In this document: positions 50,560 through 59,864 of the stretch, one piece after another | Numbering within the stretch: the first letter of the stretch is position 1 | Layout of the letters: the number at the start of each line of letters is the position of its first letter | Assembly (NCBI RefSeq): GCF_002954775.1 | Contig: NZ_PJME01000013.1 | Location: 1-64,000 of the forward strand | Direction: 5' to 3' | Source of the DNA: Streptomyces geranii | Lineage (GTDB): Bacteria > Actinomycetota > Actinomycetes > Streptomycetales > Streptomycetaceae | DNA: 64,000 nucleotides | Translations under genes and position numbers: made by a program | The notes under the pieces: generated by a model | Databases searched by the model: none | What the model was told of the DNA's origin: nothing | The model's input: the letters and a program-made list of their open reading frames with translations, nothing else

Positions 50560-52674
50560 ATGGATCCGATTTCGATGGGCGCCATCGGCGCGGTACTCGG
50601 AGCCGTCGGATCGGGCATGGCCAACGAGGCCGGACGGTGGGCCTGGGAGTCCGCCGGAGGTGTCGTCCGCCGTATCGCGGGGCGCGAGGTCGTCGCGCCC
50701 ACGACCCCCGGACAGCTGACCGAGGTCGCCCACCTGGTCCACGACCGGGTGCGCAGCGATCCTCAACTCGCCCGCGCCTGGACGCTGTTCGCGCAAGGAG
50801 TGCCCGCGCAGGGCGCCCTGACCGGGACCTTCGCCCGCCGGGCCGGACTGCCGGCCTCCCCGCGCTTCTTCACGGACCGTCAGGAAGCCCTGAAGTCCCT
50901 GGACAAGGAGGCCACCCGCGCCTTCGACGGCCGCCCCCGACTGGCCCTGCTGCACGGACCCGAAGGCATCGGCACCAGCACCCTCGCCATCCACTGGGGC
51001 TGGCGGCAGCAGTCCCGCTTCCCCGACGGCCAGCTCTACGTCGATCTGCGCACCCTCGGCCCCGACGCCGCCCTGGGCATGCTCCTGCGTCAACTCGGCC
51101 TGCCCGCCGAGGAGATACCGCCCGCCGCAGCCGACCGCGCCGACCTCTTCCGGGGCTGCCTCGCCGACCGACGGCTCCTCCTCGTCCTCGATCACGCCCA
51201 ATCGGCGGGTCAGGTAAGGGCGTTGCTCACCTCGGCTCCTGGCGTGGTGACCGTGGTCGTCGCCCGTCGGCCCCTCACCGGCCTCGACGCACTGCGCGTC
51301 CAGGTCGGCCCCCTGGCCCGCAAGGACGCCAAGCGACTCCTCACCGAGCTGGTCGGCAAGCCCGCCATCGGCGCGGCCCGCGCCACCCTGCCCGACCTGC
51401 TCGACCGCTGCGCCGGCTCCCCGTACGCGCTGCGGGCGGCGGCACCCCGCCTCACGGCACCCGTCCCTGCCAGGTCCGAGTCCGCTCAGAGCCCCAGCGA
51501 TCCCGCGCTGGACACGGTGGGCCGGGCGGCCGAGGACTCCTACCGCCTGCTGACCCCCGACGCCGCCCGCCTCTACCGCCTCGCGGGCCTGTACGCCTGG
51601 CCAGCCCTCGACGCCGCCGCAGCCGCCCGCGCCGCCGACCTGGCGGAGGAGGACGCGGTTCACCTCCTGGACGAACTGGCCGCCGCGCTGCTGCTCGACC
51701 CGACGGACGTCGGCCGCTACCGCTACCGCCCGGCCGTACGCGCCCACGCCGAGCGCACGGCCGCCGCCACCGACGGCATCGCCGCCTGCTCGGCGGCCGT
51801 CACCCGCACCGTCGAGCACTACCTCGACCTGGCGGTGGGCGCCGCGCAGGCCGCCCTCCCGGAGAGCTGGCGCGTCCCGTCAGGCACCTCGCCGATCTCG
51901 TATCGCGACCGGGGCACGGCCGTCGCCGCCCTCGCCGCAGAGGCCCAGAACCTGGTCCAAGCGGTGCGCGCGGCCGAGGAGTTCGGCGACTGGGACACCG
52001 TCGTACGGCTGTGCCAGGCACTGTGGCCCCTCCAGCTGAAGGCCGGCCACCACGACGTCCTGCTCTCCGCACTCCAGGCAGGCGCGAGGACAGCCGACGC
52101 CCACTTCACCGACAGCCGCACGGCGGGCTCCCTGCACGCCCAACTGGCCCACACCTACACGGAGTTGCGCCGCTGGGACGAGGCGGAGCCGGAAGCACTG
52201 GCGGCGGCCCGGGCCGAACGGGCCGCCGGACACACGAGGGGCCACGCCTCCGCGGTGGAGTTCCTCGGCCTGCTCAGACTGCGCCAATGGCGCTTCACCG
52301 AGGCGTATGACTGCTTCGATGAGGCCTACCGCATCCTCGACGGCATCGGCCCCACCGACGAGGGCGCCGCCGACCTCGCACGCGCCCGCGCCCTGCTGGA
52401 ACGCCACCGGGGCCGCGCCCTGCGAGGCCAGGGCCGCCGGGACGAGGCCCGCGAACGCCTCGAACAGGCCCTGAGCTTCTTCCGGGACACCGGCGAGGCC
52501 TACAACACCGCCCGCACGCTCACCGACCTCGCCGAAACCCGCCTGGACGGCGGTGAGTTCACGGAGGCGTTGCCGCTGGTGGACGCGGCGATCACGGCAC
52601 TCGGCCAGGAGAACGCCGCGTACCACCTCGCCCATCTGCGGACGCTGCGGGAGCGGTGCGTCAGCGCCGGGTGA
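50560..52674 (+). CDS. STAND/NB-ARC-like NTPase with TPR tail and degenerate P-loop
   Basis: 704 residues from ATG 50560. A short N-terminal segment has Gly-rich GAIGAVLGAVGSGM, then an NB-ARC module: Walker A position LHGPEGIGTSTLAI (residues 131-144), Walker B LLVLDH (207-212), and the GSPYALRAAA region (GLPLAL-like, about 288). TPR-like repeats fill residues about 480-704. The invariant Walker A Lys is Thr 139, so ATP hydrolysis is doubtful. No DNA-binding domain is present. It is convergent with, and overlaps by 14 bases, a GT-B-like gene. Confidence 0.85.
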   Translation: MDPISMGAIGAVLGAVGSGMANEAGRWAWESAGGVVRRIAGREVVAPTTPGQLTEVAHLVHDRVRSDPQLARAWTLFAQGVPAQGALTGTFARRAGLPASPRFFTDRQEALKSLDKEATRAFDGRPRLALLHGPEGIGTSTLAIHWGWRQQSRFPDGQLYVDLRTLGPDAALGMLLRQLGLPAEEIPPAAADRADLFRGCLADRRLLLVLDHAQSAGQVRALLTSAPGVVTVVVARRPLTGLDALRVQVGPLARKDAKRLLTELVGKPAIGAARATLPDLLDRCAGSPYALRAAAPRLTAPVPARSESAQSPSDPALDTVGRAAEDSYRLLTPDAARLYRLAGLYAWPALDAAAAARAADLAEEDAVHLLDELAAALLLDPTDVGRYRYRPAVRAHAERTAAATDGIAACSAAVTRTVEHYLDLAVGAAQAALPESWRVPSGTSPISYRDRGTAVAALAAEAQNLVQAVRAAEEFGDWDTVVRLCQALWPLQLKAGHHDVLLSALQAGARTADAHFTDSRTAGSLHAQLAHTYTELRRWDEAEPEALAAARAERAAGHTRGHASAVEFLGLLRLRQWRFTEAYDCFDEAYRILDGIGPTDEGAADLARARALLERHRGRALRGQGRRDEARERLEQALSFFRDTGEAYNTARTLTDLAETRLDGGEFTEALPLVDAAITALGQENAAYHLAHLRTLRERCVSAG

Positions 52675-54382
52675 CCGTGGCCCGGTGCGTGACCGCACCC
52701 GTCCGTACCGTCAGGCCCAGTGCGACCGGCTCGTCCAGCGACTTCCCGGCGGCGAGCCACGCGTACAGGGCCGAGGCGTAAGCGGCCGGGTCGGCGTCCG
52801 ACCCCGACTCGGCGCGCAGGGACAGGAGTTCACCGTCGCGTGTACGGATCGTGCAGTCGCCGGGGCCGCTGACATAGGCGGTCAGTGAGCAGTGCGGGTG
52901 CAGGGCCAGTGCCTCGCTCGTCCACTGCTCCGGAGAGCCGAAGCGGACGTCGTCCGGTGCGCCGTACCGGAACACCACATCGGCCAGGGCGAGTTGGTGC
53001 GTCTCCCGGGTGTCCTCGTGCACGGCCACATGCGCCTCGCCGGTGCTGTCGGCGGGCGGGTGCGGCCGTGCGTACCGGGTGACCTCGACCTCCGCGGTGC
53101 CCAGCAGCCGGGTGAGTACGAGCAACGGCACCGTGTGCGAGGGGGGTTCGTGCGGGGGCAGGGGAAGTGGGTTCAGCAGCGCCGGTTCGGTGGGCTCGGG
53201 GATGCCGAGGGCGTCGTAGAAGAGGCGGCGCAGTCGCCCGGCCGATTCGCCGGGTACGGAGCTGGTGAACTCGGCGGGTTCAGGGCGGGGGTGGTGGTCG
53301 CTGACGACCGTCTCCACCTGGAGGCGCAACGGGAGTGCCGGATCGAGGCGCGGGGCGTCGCGCACGAAGTCGTGGACCGGGGCATCGGGCGCCAGGCCCG
53401 CCAGGGGAGCGGCTCCCAGCAGGACGGGGGTGCCCAGCGCCGCCACATAATAGGTGACCGAGCCGTGGTCGCCGATCACCGCGTCGGCCGCGATCAGTGC
53501 CTGGCGCCAGCCGTGCAGGGGGTCGATCAGCGCGAGCCCGGACCGGCGGGCGCGGTCGAGCCAGGCGCGGATCTGTCCGGGACCGTGGCCGTGCCAGATG
53601 TTCGGGTGCAGAACGGCCGCGAACCGGTACTCGTCGGCCGGGAACTCCGAGGTCAGGCGCGGGAGTAGCGATGGGAGGATGTCGTCGCCGTGGCCATCGC
53701 CGCCATCACCGTCGCCGAACAACGACTCCGGGTTCCAGGTGGAGTTGAGGACCACCAGCCGCTGGCCGGCCCGTACTCCGAGGGCTCGGCGGAAGCGGTC
53801 GCGGTACGGTCGGGCCGCGAGCATGCGGTCCCAGCAGGGGTCCCCGGCGAGTACGGCGGTCGGGACGGCCTCGGGGCAGGCGGTGCGCAGTCGCTCGTAC
53901 TGCTCGGGATGCGACAGGACCAGCGCGTCCGCGACCGGAACGCCGTCCTTGTCGAGCAGCCACTCGGGCGACAACCCGAAAACCGGCCCGCCGACTTCCG
54001 AACTCCCGCCGCCCGCTGTTGGGTGTCGGGTTGTCGCCAGCCTCTTAGTATACCCGATACCGTGCGACAATATGGCCAAGTGTCCGATAATATCCGGTAG
54101 TTGTCCGCCGAAGCTCGCCGCGATCGCCAACGCCACCGGTGTCTCGACAGCCTGCTCCCACGGCAGTACCGGCACCCCCGTCTCCGCCAGCAACTCCGCC
54201 ACGCCCGCCCGGAACGCCGACGACTCCGTGCAGGTCACGAGGAGTTGGACGCGGAGGTCGTCGTCGAAGAGGGGGAGTATGTCGAGGAGCCGGGTCGCCG
54301 ACGTCACGTTGTGGACGACCAGCAGTACCTTGTGGGTTCCGCCCCGCGTGGCCCAGCGGGCCGAGTCGTCGCCGACCGGCAC
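52661..54382 (-). CDS. GT-B fold protein, CDP-glycerol glycerophosphotransferase-like
   Basis: About 573 residues if GTG 54382 is used; TTG 54448 and GTG 54409 are in-frame alternatives, and the fold begins at KVLLVVHNVTSATRLLDILP. A C-terminal nucleotide-binding half contains AADAVIGDHGSVTYYVAALGTPVLLG, the GDHGS motif typical of TagB/TagF-type and related transferases (quoted by its key residues). No signal peptide. The extreme C-terminal 150 residues are of unknown nature. I vaguely recall related proteins mis-annotated as translation initiation factor 2. Function unknown. Confidence 0.75.
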   Translation of the reverse strand: MPVGDDSARWATRGGTHKVLLVVHNVTSATRLLDILPLFDDDLRVQLLVTCTESSAFRAGVAELLAETGVPVLPWEQAVETPVALAIAASFGGQLPDIIGHLAILSHGIGYTKRLATTRHPTAGGGSSEVGGPVFGLSPEWLLDKDGVPVADALVLSHPEQYERLRTACPEAVPTAVLAGDPCWDRMLAARPYRDRFRRALGVRAGQRLVVLNSTWNPESLFGDGDGGDGHGDDILPSLLPRLTSEFPADEYRFAAVLHPNIWHGHGPGQIRAWLDRARRSGLALIDPLHGWRQALIAADAVIGDHGSVTYYVAALGTPVLLGAAPLAGLAPDAPVHDFVRDAPRLDPALPLRLQVETVVSDHHPRPEPAEFTSSVPGESAGRLRRLFYDALGIPEPTEPALLNPLPLPPHEPPSHTVPLLVLTRLLGTAEVEVTRYARPHPPADSTGEAHVAVHEDTRETHQLALADVVFRYGAPDDVRFGSPEQWTSEALALHPHCSLTAYVSGPGDCTIRTRDGELLSLRAESGSDADPAAYASALYAWLAAGKSLDEPVALGLTVRTGAVTHRATVTRR

Positions 54383-54692
54383 CCGTATCCACCCGGCCGA
54401 CCCCGCCACTCCCTCGCCCGCCCGCCTCTCGCGTCTGTGATCGGGCAACGATAGGTCAACGGGGGAACCGCGCGCACCGGCCGCCCCTGAAATCGGCCGG
54501 TACGCGCGGAGGCGCTGTTCCTTTTTGCTCGTTTTGGCCGATGTTCTTGCGTGAAACGTCAGCTGTCAACCATGCGACGAGCATCAATCGGGTTATACCG
54601 ACTGGAAATGCCCGAGTCCCCGAACAGCCCAGGGCTGTCGGGGACTCGGGGAGTTGGGGACTTGGGGACTTCAGTGGGTGGGGGGGGAGCGT
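54383..54692. other. Intergenic region without a gene
   Basis: Holds a strong hairpin at 54611-54650, a TTGACA word on the minus strand (54564-54569) that could be part of a promoter for the GT-B-like gene, and a run of GGGGACT-type direct repeats at 54640-54685. No credible coding sequence is visible. Confidence 0.5.
54611..54650 (-). terminator. Terminator after the MHS transporter gene
   Basis: CCCGAGTCCCCG pairs with CGGGGACTCGGG, extended by ACAGCCC/GGGCTGT with one bulge. It lies about 43 bases downstream of the transporter stop on the minus strand. Confidence 0.8.
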
Positions 54693-56048
54693 TCAGGCGG
54701 AGACCGTCGCCCGTTCCGCGACGTTCTCCACGCCCCGCTCGCCCAGCCGCTCCGTCGGCACCTTGTGCGTCTCGCGCGCCGTGATCGCCGCCAGTACCGG
54801 CGGGATGCACAGCGCCGCCGTGAACAGGGCGACCGAGAACCAGTCGTCCCCGTCCGGACCGGCGATCTCCGCCGCGAAGGTGACCGCGAAACCGGCGACC
54901 GCGAAGCCGATCTGCGTGCCGATCGCCATGCCCGACAGCCGGACTCGGGTCGAGAACATCTCGCCGTAGAAGGAGGGCCAGATGCCGTTCGCAGCGCTGT
55001 AGACCACGCCGAAGGTGATGATGCCGAGGACGAGGATCAGCGGGTACGAGCCCGTGGAGATCGCCCACAGGTACACGAACATCATGATCCCGCTGCCCGC
55101 CGCGCCGGCCAGGAACACCGGGCGGCGGCCGATGCGGTCGGACAGTGTGGCCCAGAGCGGGATCGCGGCCAGCGCGACCAGGTTGGCGAGCGCGGCCACC
55201 CAGAGCATGGACGAGCGGTCCATGCCCACCGCGTCGCTGGTCGCGTACGCCAGCGCCCAGACCGTGAAGATCGTCGAGACCGACGCGACCAGCGCGCCCG
55301 CGATCACCCGCAGTACGTCCGCCCAGTGCTCGCGCAGCAGGATCAGCAGCGGCAGCTTCACGACACCCTCGGAGGCGGCCTGCTGCTCGAAGGCCGGGGT
55401 CTCCTCCAGCTTGCGGCGGATGACGTAGCCGACGACGGCGACCGCGATGCTCAGCCAGAACGGGATGCGCCAGCCCCAGGCCAGCAGCTGGTCCTCGGGC
55501 ATGGCCGCGATCGGGATGAAGACGAGGGTGGCCAGCAGTTGTCCGCCCTGGGTGCCGCTCAGGGTGAAGCTGGTGAAGAAGCCGCGCCGGTCCGGTGGCG
55601 CGTGTTCCAGGGTCATGGAGTTGGCGCTGGCCTGCTCGCCGGCCGCCGAGATGCCCTGGAGGACGCGGCAGAGCACGAGCAGCACCGGGGCGAGCGTGCC
55701 GACCTGGTCACGGGTGGGCAGGCAGCCGATGAGGAACGTCGAGACGCCCATCAGGATCAGCGTGAACACCATGATCTTCTTGCGGCCGAGCCGGTCGCCA
55801 AAGTGGCCGAGGAAGAGCGCGCCGACCGGCCGGGCCGCGTACGCGACACCGAAGGTGCCGAGCGAGAGCAGCGTCGCGGTGGCCGGGTCCGAGTCGTCGA
55901 AGAAGATCTTCGGGAAGATCAGGGCAGCCGCACTGCCGTAGATGAAGAAGTCGTAGTACTCCAGGGCGCTGCCGATCCAGGCGGCCGTGGCGGCTTTCTT
56001 CGGCTGGCCGCCCGGCGGGGCGTCCAGGGGTGCTGCGGGGACGGACAC
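54693..56048 (-). CDS. MFS metabolite:H+ symporter, ShiA-like (quinate/shikimate uptake candidate)
   Basis: 451 residues with 12 membrane helices. Typical MHS-family features are ALEYYDFFIYG in helix 1, GHFGDRLGRKK between helices 2 and 3, RVLQGISAAGEQ in helix 4 and GWRIPFWLSI in helix 6. The family imports shikimate, proline, citrate and similar acids. The neighbouring shikimate/quinate dehydrogenase and dehydroshikimate dehydratase make a shikimate or quinate substrate likely. A TetR gene lies upstream on the same strand. Confidence 0.88.
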   Translation of the reverse strand: MSVPAAPLDAPPGGQPKKAATAAWIGSALEYYDFFIYGSAAALIFPKIFFDDSDPATATLLSLGTFGVAYAARPVGALFLGHFGDRLGRKKIMVFTLILMGVSTFLIGCLPTRDQVGTLAPVLLVLCRVLQGISAAGEQASANSMTLEHAPPDRRGFFTSFTLSGTQGGQLLATLVFIPIAAMPEDQLLAWGWRIPFWLSIAVAVVGYVIRRKLEETPAFEQQAASEGVVKLPLLILLREHWADVLRVIAGALVASVSTIFTVWALAYATSDAVGMDRSSMLWVAALANLVALAAIPLWATLSDRIGRRPVFLAGAAGSGIMMFVYLWAISTGSYPLILVLGIITFGVVYSAANGIWPSFYGEMFSTRVRLSGMAIGTQIGFAVAGFAVTFAAEIAGPDGDDWFSVALFTAALCIPPVLAAITARETHKVPTERLGERGVENVAERATVSA

Positions 56049-56154
56049 GGCGTGCTCCTTCGAGGGAACTCCAACGTAGGCGGAGTGAGCGGAGGGGAGA
56101 AGTGCCGGCTCCCGGGGGGTGATGGGGCGGCCGTGCCGGGAGCTGTCGCTGCCC

Positions 56155-56166
56155 GGTTAATTAACC
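56155..56166. promoter_or_regulatory. Perfect palindrome GGTTAATTAACC upstream of the transporter
   Basis: A 12-base perfect palindrome about 107 bases upstream of the transporter start. In a GC-rich genome an AT-centred palindrome in a promoter region is a good operator candidate; the binding protein is unproven. Confidence 0.5.
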
Positions 56167-56277
56167 CACTGGATAGTTAGTAGCGGTTGGCTACGGATGT
56201 TGCGCTCACGTTTCCCGGGTGTCAAGAGGTCGCGCCGAAGGATCTTGCCGCTCGGCGGGTCGGCGCTGATCCGCCCC

Positions 56278-56940
56278 TCAGGCCGTACGGTCCGCCGTCA
56301 GATAGGCGATGACCATGTCGCCGAGCATCGTCCGGTAGTGCTCCCGCTGGTCCGGGGCCGTCAGGTCGCGGCCGAACAGCGCGCCGAAGGTGTGCCGGTT
56401 GGCGACCCGGAAGAAGCAGAAGGAGCTGATCATGGCGTGCAGGTCCACGGCGTCCACGTCGGCCGTGAACAGGCCCGACTTGCGGCCCGACTCCAGGATG
56501 CGGTGGATGACCTCCAGCGCGGGCGAGCCGATCCGCCCGAGCTGCTCGGAGCCGGCGATGTGCTCGGCCTCGTGGATGTTCTCGATGCTCACCAGGCGGA
56601 TGAAGTCGGGGTGCGCCTCGTGGTGGTCGAAGGTCAGCTCCGCCAGGCGCCGGATGGCCGCGACCGGGTCCAGATGCTCGACGTCGAGGTCCTGCTCGGC
56701 CTGCCGGATCACCGTGTACGCGCGCTCCAGGACCGCCGTGAACAGCTGCTCCTTGCCGCCGAAGTAGTAGTAGATCATCCGCTTGGTGGTGCGGGTGAGG
56801 GCGGCGATCTCGTCCACCCTGGCCCCCGCCAGACCGGCCCGGGCGAACTCCTTGGTGGCCACGTCGAGGATCTCGGCCCTGGTGCGGGCGGCGTCGCGGA
56901 TGCGCCCGCCGTTGTGTGCCGGTTCTTCGACGCTGGTCAT
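56278..56940 (-). CDS. TetR-family transcriptional regulator of the shikimate/quinate module
   Basis: 220 residues. The HTH lies at about residues 17-65 with ARTRAEILDVATKEFARAG and RVDEIAALTRTTKRMIYYYF. The C-terminal domain includes HPDFIRLVSIENIHEAEHI, as in the NicS/TetR_C_17-like group that regulates aromatic catabolism. It is divergent from the shikimate dehydrogenase gene; an inverted repeat at 57037-57058 lies in the gap. Confidence 0.92.
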   Translation of the reverse strand: MTSVEEPAHNGGRIRDAARTRAEILDVATKEFARAGLAGARVDEIAALTRTTKRMIYYYFGGKEQLFTAVLERAYTVIRQAEQDLDVEHLDPVAAIRRLAELTFDHHEAHPDFIRLVSIENIHEAEHIAGSEQLGRIGSPALEVIHRILESGRKSGLFTADVDAVDLHAMISSFCFFRVANRHTFGALFGRDLTAPDQREHYRTMLGDMVIAYLTADRTA

Positions 56941-57036
56941 CGGGTTCCTTCGGGCGAGGGCGGGCGAGGTGCCAGTGCCGTGAATTCTAGAAGCACACCC
57001 AGGGGCTTCCCCGTGGCCCGGTCCTGCTGATATAGC

Positions 57037-57058
57037 TAACGTACTAGTTCGTACATTA
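57037..57058. promoter_or_regulatory. Candidate TetR operator (TAACGTAC-N6-GTACATTA)
   Basis: Arms TAACGTAC and GTACATTA match at 7 of 8 positions around a 6-base spacer. It ends 13 bases before the dehydrogenase start codon, so binding would block transcription or its early steps. Confidence 0.6.
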
Positions 57059-57071
57059 GTGGAGGTCGGTC

Positions 57072-57950
57072 GTGGCCAAGGACTCGTTTCTCGTCGGGCT
57101 CATCGGCTCCGGCATCGGCCCGTCACTGAGCCCCGCACTGCACGAGCGCGAGGCCGACCGGCAGGGGCTGCGCTATCTCTACCGGCTCATCGACATCGAC
57201 ACGCTGGGCGTCCCGGCGCAGGCGGTCGGCGATCTCGTACGGGCCGCCCGTGACCTCGGCTTCGACGGGCTGAACATCACCCACCCGTGCAAGCAGCTCG
57301 TCATCGAGCACCTCGACGGTCTCGACCGGCAGGCGGAGGCGCTCGGTGCGGTGAACACCGTGGTCTTCGAGGACGGTCGCGCGGTCGGCCACAACACGGA
57401 CGTGACCGGGTTCGCGGCGTCGTTCGCGCGCGGGTTGCCCGATGCTCCGCTGGAGCGGGTGGTGCAGCTCGGTGCGGGTGGGGCGGGGGCGGCTGTCGCG
57501 CACGCCACGCTCACCCTTGGCGCGGGGGAGGTGACCGTCGTTGACGCGTTGCCCGACCGGGCGGCCGATCTCGCCGCCGCCCTGAACCGGCACTTCGGGG
57601 TTGGCCGGGCGACGGCCGCGACGCCCGACCAGCTGGCTGCACTGATCGGTCGGGCCGACGGCATCGTGCATGCCACCCCCACCGGTATGGCCGCCCATCC
57701 CGGGTTGCCCTTCCCGGCGGAGCTGCTGCATCCCGGGCTCTGGGTGGCCGAGTTGGTGTATCGGCCGTTGGAGACGGAGCTGTTGCGTACCGCCCGGGCG
57801 GTTGGGTGCGCTGCTTTGGACGGGGGTGGGATGGCTGTGTTTCAGGCTGCGGACGCGTTCCGTCTCTTTACTGGGCGTGAGCCTGACTGTGGGCGGATGT
57901 TGGCGGACATCGCTGAGTTGGCTGGGGCCGCGGAGAGCTCGGTGGGTTAG
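57072..57950 (+). CDS. Shikimate/quinate dehydrogenase
   Basis: 292 residues from GTG 57072 with GGAGG nearby. Substrate residues are present: PSLSPALHE (Ser-x-Ser near residue 20), NITHPCKQ with the catalytic Lys near 76, and NTVVFEDGRAVGHNTD. The Rossmann motif is QLGAGGAGAAVAHA near 138. Placed in a catabolic module with QuiC, it is more likely to oxidise quinate/shikimate to dehydroquinate/dehydroshikimate than to serve aromatic biosynthesis. Confidence 0.88.
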   Translation: MAKDSFLVGLIGSGIGPSLSPALHEREADRQGLRYLYRLIDIDTLGVPAQAVGDLVRAARDLGFDGLNITHPCKQLVIEHLDGLDRQAEALGAVNTVVFEDGRAVGHNTDVTGFAASFARGLPDAPLERVVQLGAGGAGAAVAHATLTLGAGEVTVVDALPDRAADLAAALNRHFGVGRATAATPDQLAALIGRADGIVHATPTGMAAHPGLPFPAELLHPGLWVAELVYRPLETELLRTARAVGCAALDGGGMAVFQAADAFRLFTGREPDCGRMLADIAELAGAAESSVG

Positions 57951-57977
57951 GTGGTTCGGCGGCTGCGGGTCCGTCGT

Positions 57978-58018
57978 GGCTGGTCGCGCAGTTCCCCGCG
58001 CCCCTGTCGGGGCGCTGC
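57978..58018. repeat. Dispersed Streptomyces-type intergenic repeat, copy 2
   Basis: Carries the same 29-base core as copy 1 (57978-58006), followed by a GCCCCTGTCGGGGC hairpin. It fills most of the 98-base gap between the dehydrogenase and quiC genes. Confidence 0.8.
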
Positions 58019-58048
58019 AGTTACCGGTGTTTTGAAGGAGCGGGTCCC

Positions 58049-59833
58049 ATGCGTACATCCATCGCCACCGTGTCTCTCAGTGGCTCCCTGACCGAGAAGT
58101 TGACCGCCGCCTCGCGGGCCGGGTTCGACGGGGTCGAGATCTTCGAGAACGATCTGCTCGCCAGTCCTCTCGCCCCCGAGGAGATACGGGCCCGGTGTGC
58201 CGACCTCGGGCTCACCATCGACCTCTATCAGCCGATGCGGGACATCGAGGCCGTGCCCGAGGGCGAGTTCGTCCGCAACCTCCGCCGTGCCCGGCACAAG
58301 TTCGAGTTGATGCGGCGGCTCGGGACCGACACCGTTCTCGTCTGTTCCAGCGTCTCCCCGCTCGCCCTCGACGACGACGCCCTCGCCGCCGCCCAGTTGG
58401 CCCGACTGGCCGATCTGGCGCAGGAGTTCGGCGTCCGTGTCGCGTACGAGGCGCTCGCGTGGGGGCGGCACGTCAGTACGTACGAGCATGCCTGGAGCAT
58501 CGTCGAGGCGGCCGGTCATCCGGCGCTCGGCACCTGCCTCGACAGTTTCCACATCCTCTCCCGGGGGTCCGATCCGAAGGGCATCGAGGACATCCCCGGC
58601 GAGAAGATCTTCTTTCTCCAGCTGGCCGACGCGCCCCTGCTCGCCATGGACGTGCTCCAGTGGAGCCGGCACTACCGCTGCTTCCCGGGGCAGGGCGGTT
58701 TCGACATCGCGGGGCTGGTCCAGCATGTCGTCAGGGCCGGTTACGACGGTCCGCTCTCCCTCGAAGTGTTCAACGACGTGTTCCGGCAGGCCGAGGCCGG
58801 ACCCACCGCCGTGGACGCCCGGCGCTCCCTCCTCGTCCTCCAGGAGAGCATCGGCCTCGCCCCGCTGCCCGAGCCCGTCGTCCCCACCGGCATCGCCTTC
58901 GCCGAGATCGTCACCCCCGACGCCGAACCCGTCTCGGCGGTCCTCGGCGCGCTCGGCCTCACCCGTACCGCCCGTCATCGCAGCAAGCCCGTCGACCTCT
59001 GGGAGCGCGGCGAGGCCCGTGTCCTGGTCAACACCGGGCCGTCCGCCCGGCGCGACGGCACCGGGCTCGCCGCCGTCGGGCTGGAGTCACCGGACCCGGC
59101 AGGCGCCGCCCGCCGAGCCGAGGCACTGCTCGCCCCGGTGCTGCCCCGCCGCCGCGCCCCCGAGGACGCCCTGCTCGACGCCGTGGCCGCCCCGGACGGT
59201 ACGGAACTCTTCTTCTGTGCCACCGGGCGGCCCGAACTCCCCGACTGGCGGACCGACTTCGAGCCTCTGGAGACGGCCGAGCCCGGCGTCGGCCGGATCG
59301 ACCACCTCGCCCTCACCCAGCCCTGGCACCACTTCGACGAGGCCGCCCTCTTCCACAGCAGCGTCCTCGGTCTGAACGGCCAGGAGAGTGTCGACGTCGC
59401 CGACCCGTACGGCCTCTTCCGCAGCCGGGCCGTCACCAACTCCACCGGGAGCGTACGGATCGCGCTCGCCGTCGGCCCCGCGCCCACCGAGGACGAGACC
59501 CGCGCCCAGCACATCGCGCTGGCCACCGACGACGTGGTCGCCGCCGCCCGGCGCTTCCGCGAGGCCGGGGGCAGTCTCCTGCCCATGCCCGCGAACTACT
59601 ACGACGACCTCGCCGCCCGATACGAGTTCACCGAGGGCGAGTTGGCGACCTACCGCGAACTCGGCATCCTCTACGACCGCGACGCCCAGGGCGAGTTCAG
59701 GCACTGCTACACCCGTACCGTCGGCCGTGTCTTCTTCGAACTGGTCCAGCGCGACGGCGGCTACCAGGGCTACGGCGCCCAGAACGCCCCGGTGCGCCTC
59801 GCCGCCCAGCACGCCCAACGGCCGCTTCGGTAA
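58049..59833 (+). CDS. quiC: 3-dehydroshikimate dehydratase, two-domain QuiC1 type
   Basis: 594 residues. The N-terminal half (to about residue 275) is a xylose-isomerase-like TIM barrel. Its metal ligands E134, D165, Q191 and E239 fall at the same numbers I recall for Pseudomonas QuiC1. The C-terminal half is an HPPD-like vicinal oxygen chelate domain that keeps a 2-His-1-Glu set (IDHLALT, QHIALATDD, FFELVQRDGGYQGYG). It converts 3-dehydroshikimate to protocatechuate. A GGAG site precedes ATG 58049. Confidence 0.92.
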   Translation: MRTSIATVSLSGSLTEKLTAASRAGFDGVEIFENDLLASPLAPEEIRARCADLGLTIDLYQPMRDIEAVPEGEFVRNLRRARHKFELMRRLGTDTVLVCSSVSPLALDDDALAAAQLARLADLAQEFGVRVAYEALAWGRHVSTYEHAWSIVEAAGHPALGTCLDSFHILSRGSDPKGIEDIPGEKIFFLQLADAPLLAMDVLQWSRHYRCFPGQGGFDIAGLVQHVVRAGYDGPLSLEVFNDVFRQAEAGPTAVDARRSLLVLQESIGLAPLPEPVVPTGIAFAEIVTPDAEPVSAVLGALGLTRTARHRSKPVDLWERGEARVLVNTGPSARRDGTGLAAVGLESPDPAGAARRAEALLAPVLPRRRAPEDALLDAVAAPDGTELFFCATGRPELPDWRTDFEPLETAEPGVGRIDHLALTQPWHHFDEAALFHSSVLGLNGQESVDVADPYGLFRSRAVTNSTGSVRIALAVGPAPTEDETRAQHIALATDDVVAAARRFREAGGSLLPMPANYYDDLAARYEFTEGELATYRELGILYDRDAQGEFRHCYTRTVGRVFFELVQRDGGYQGYGAQNAPVRLAAQHAQRPLR

Positions 59834-59864
59834 GGGGAGTCGACCCGCACGGCTCCCGCTCCCG

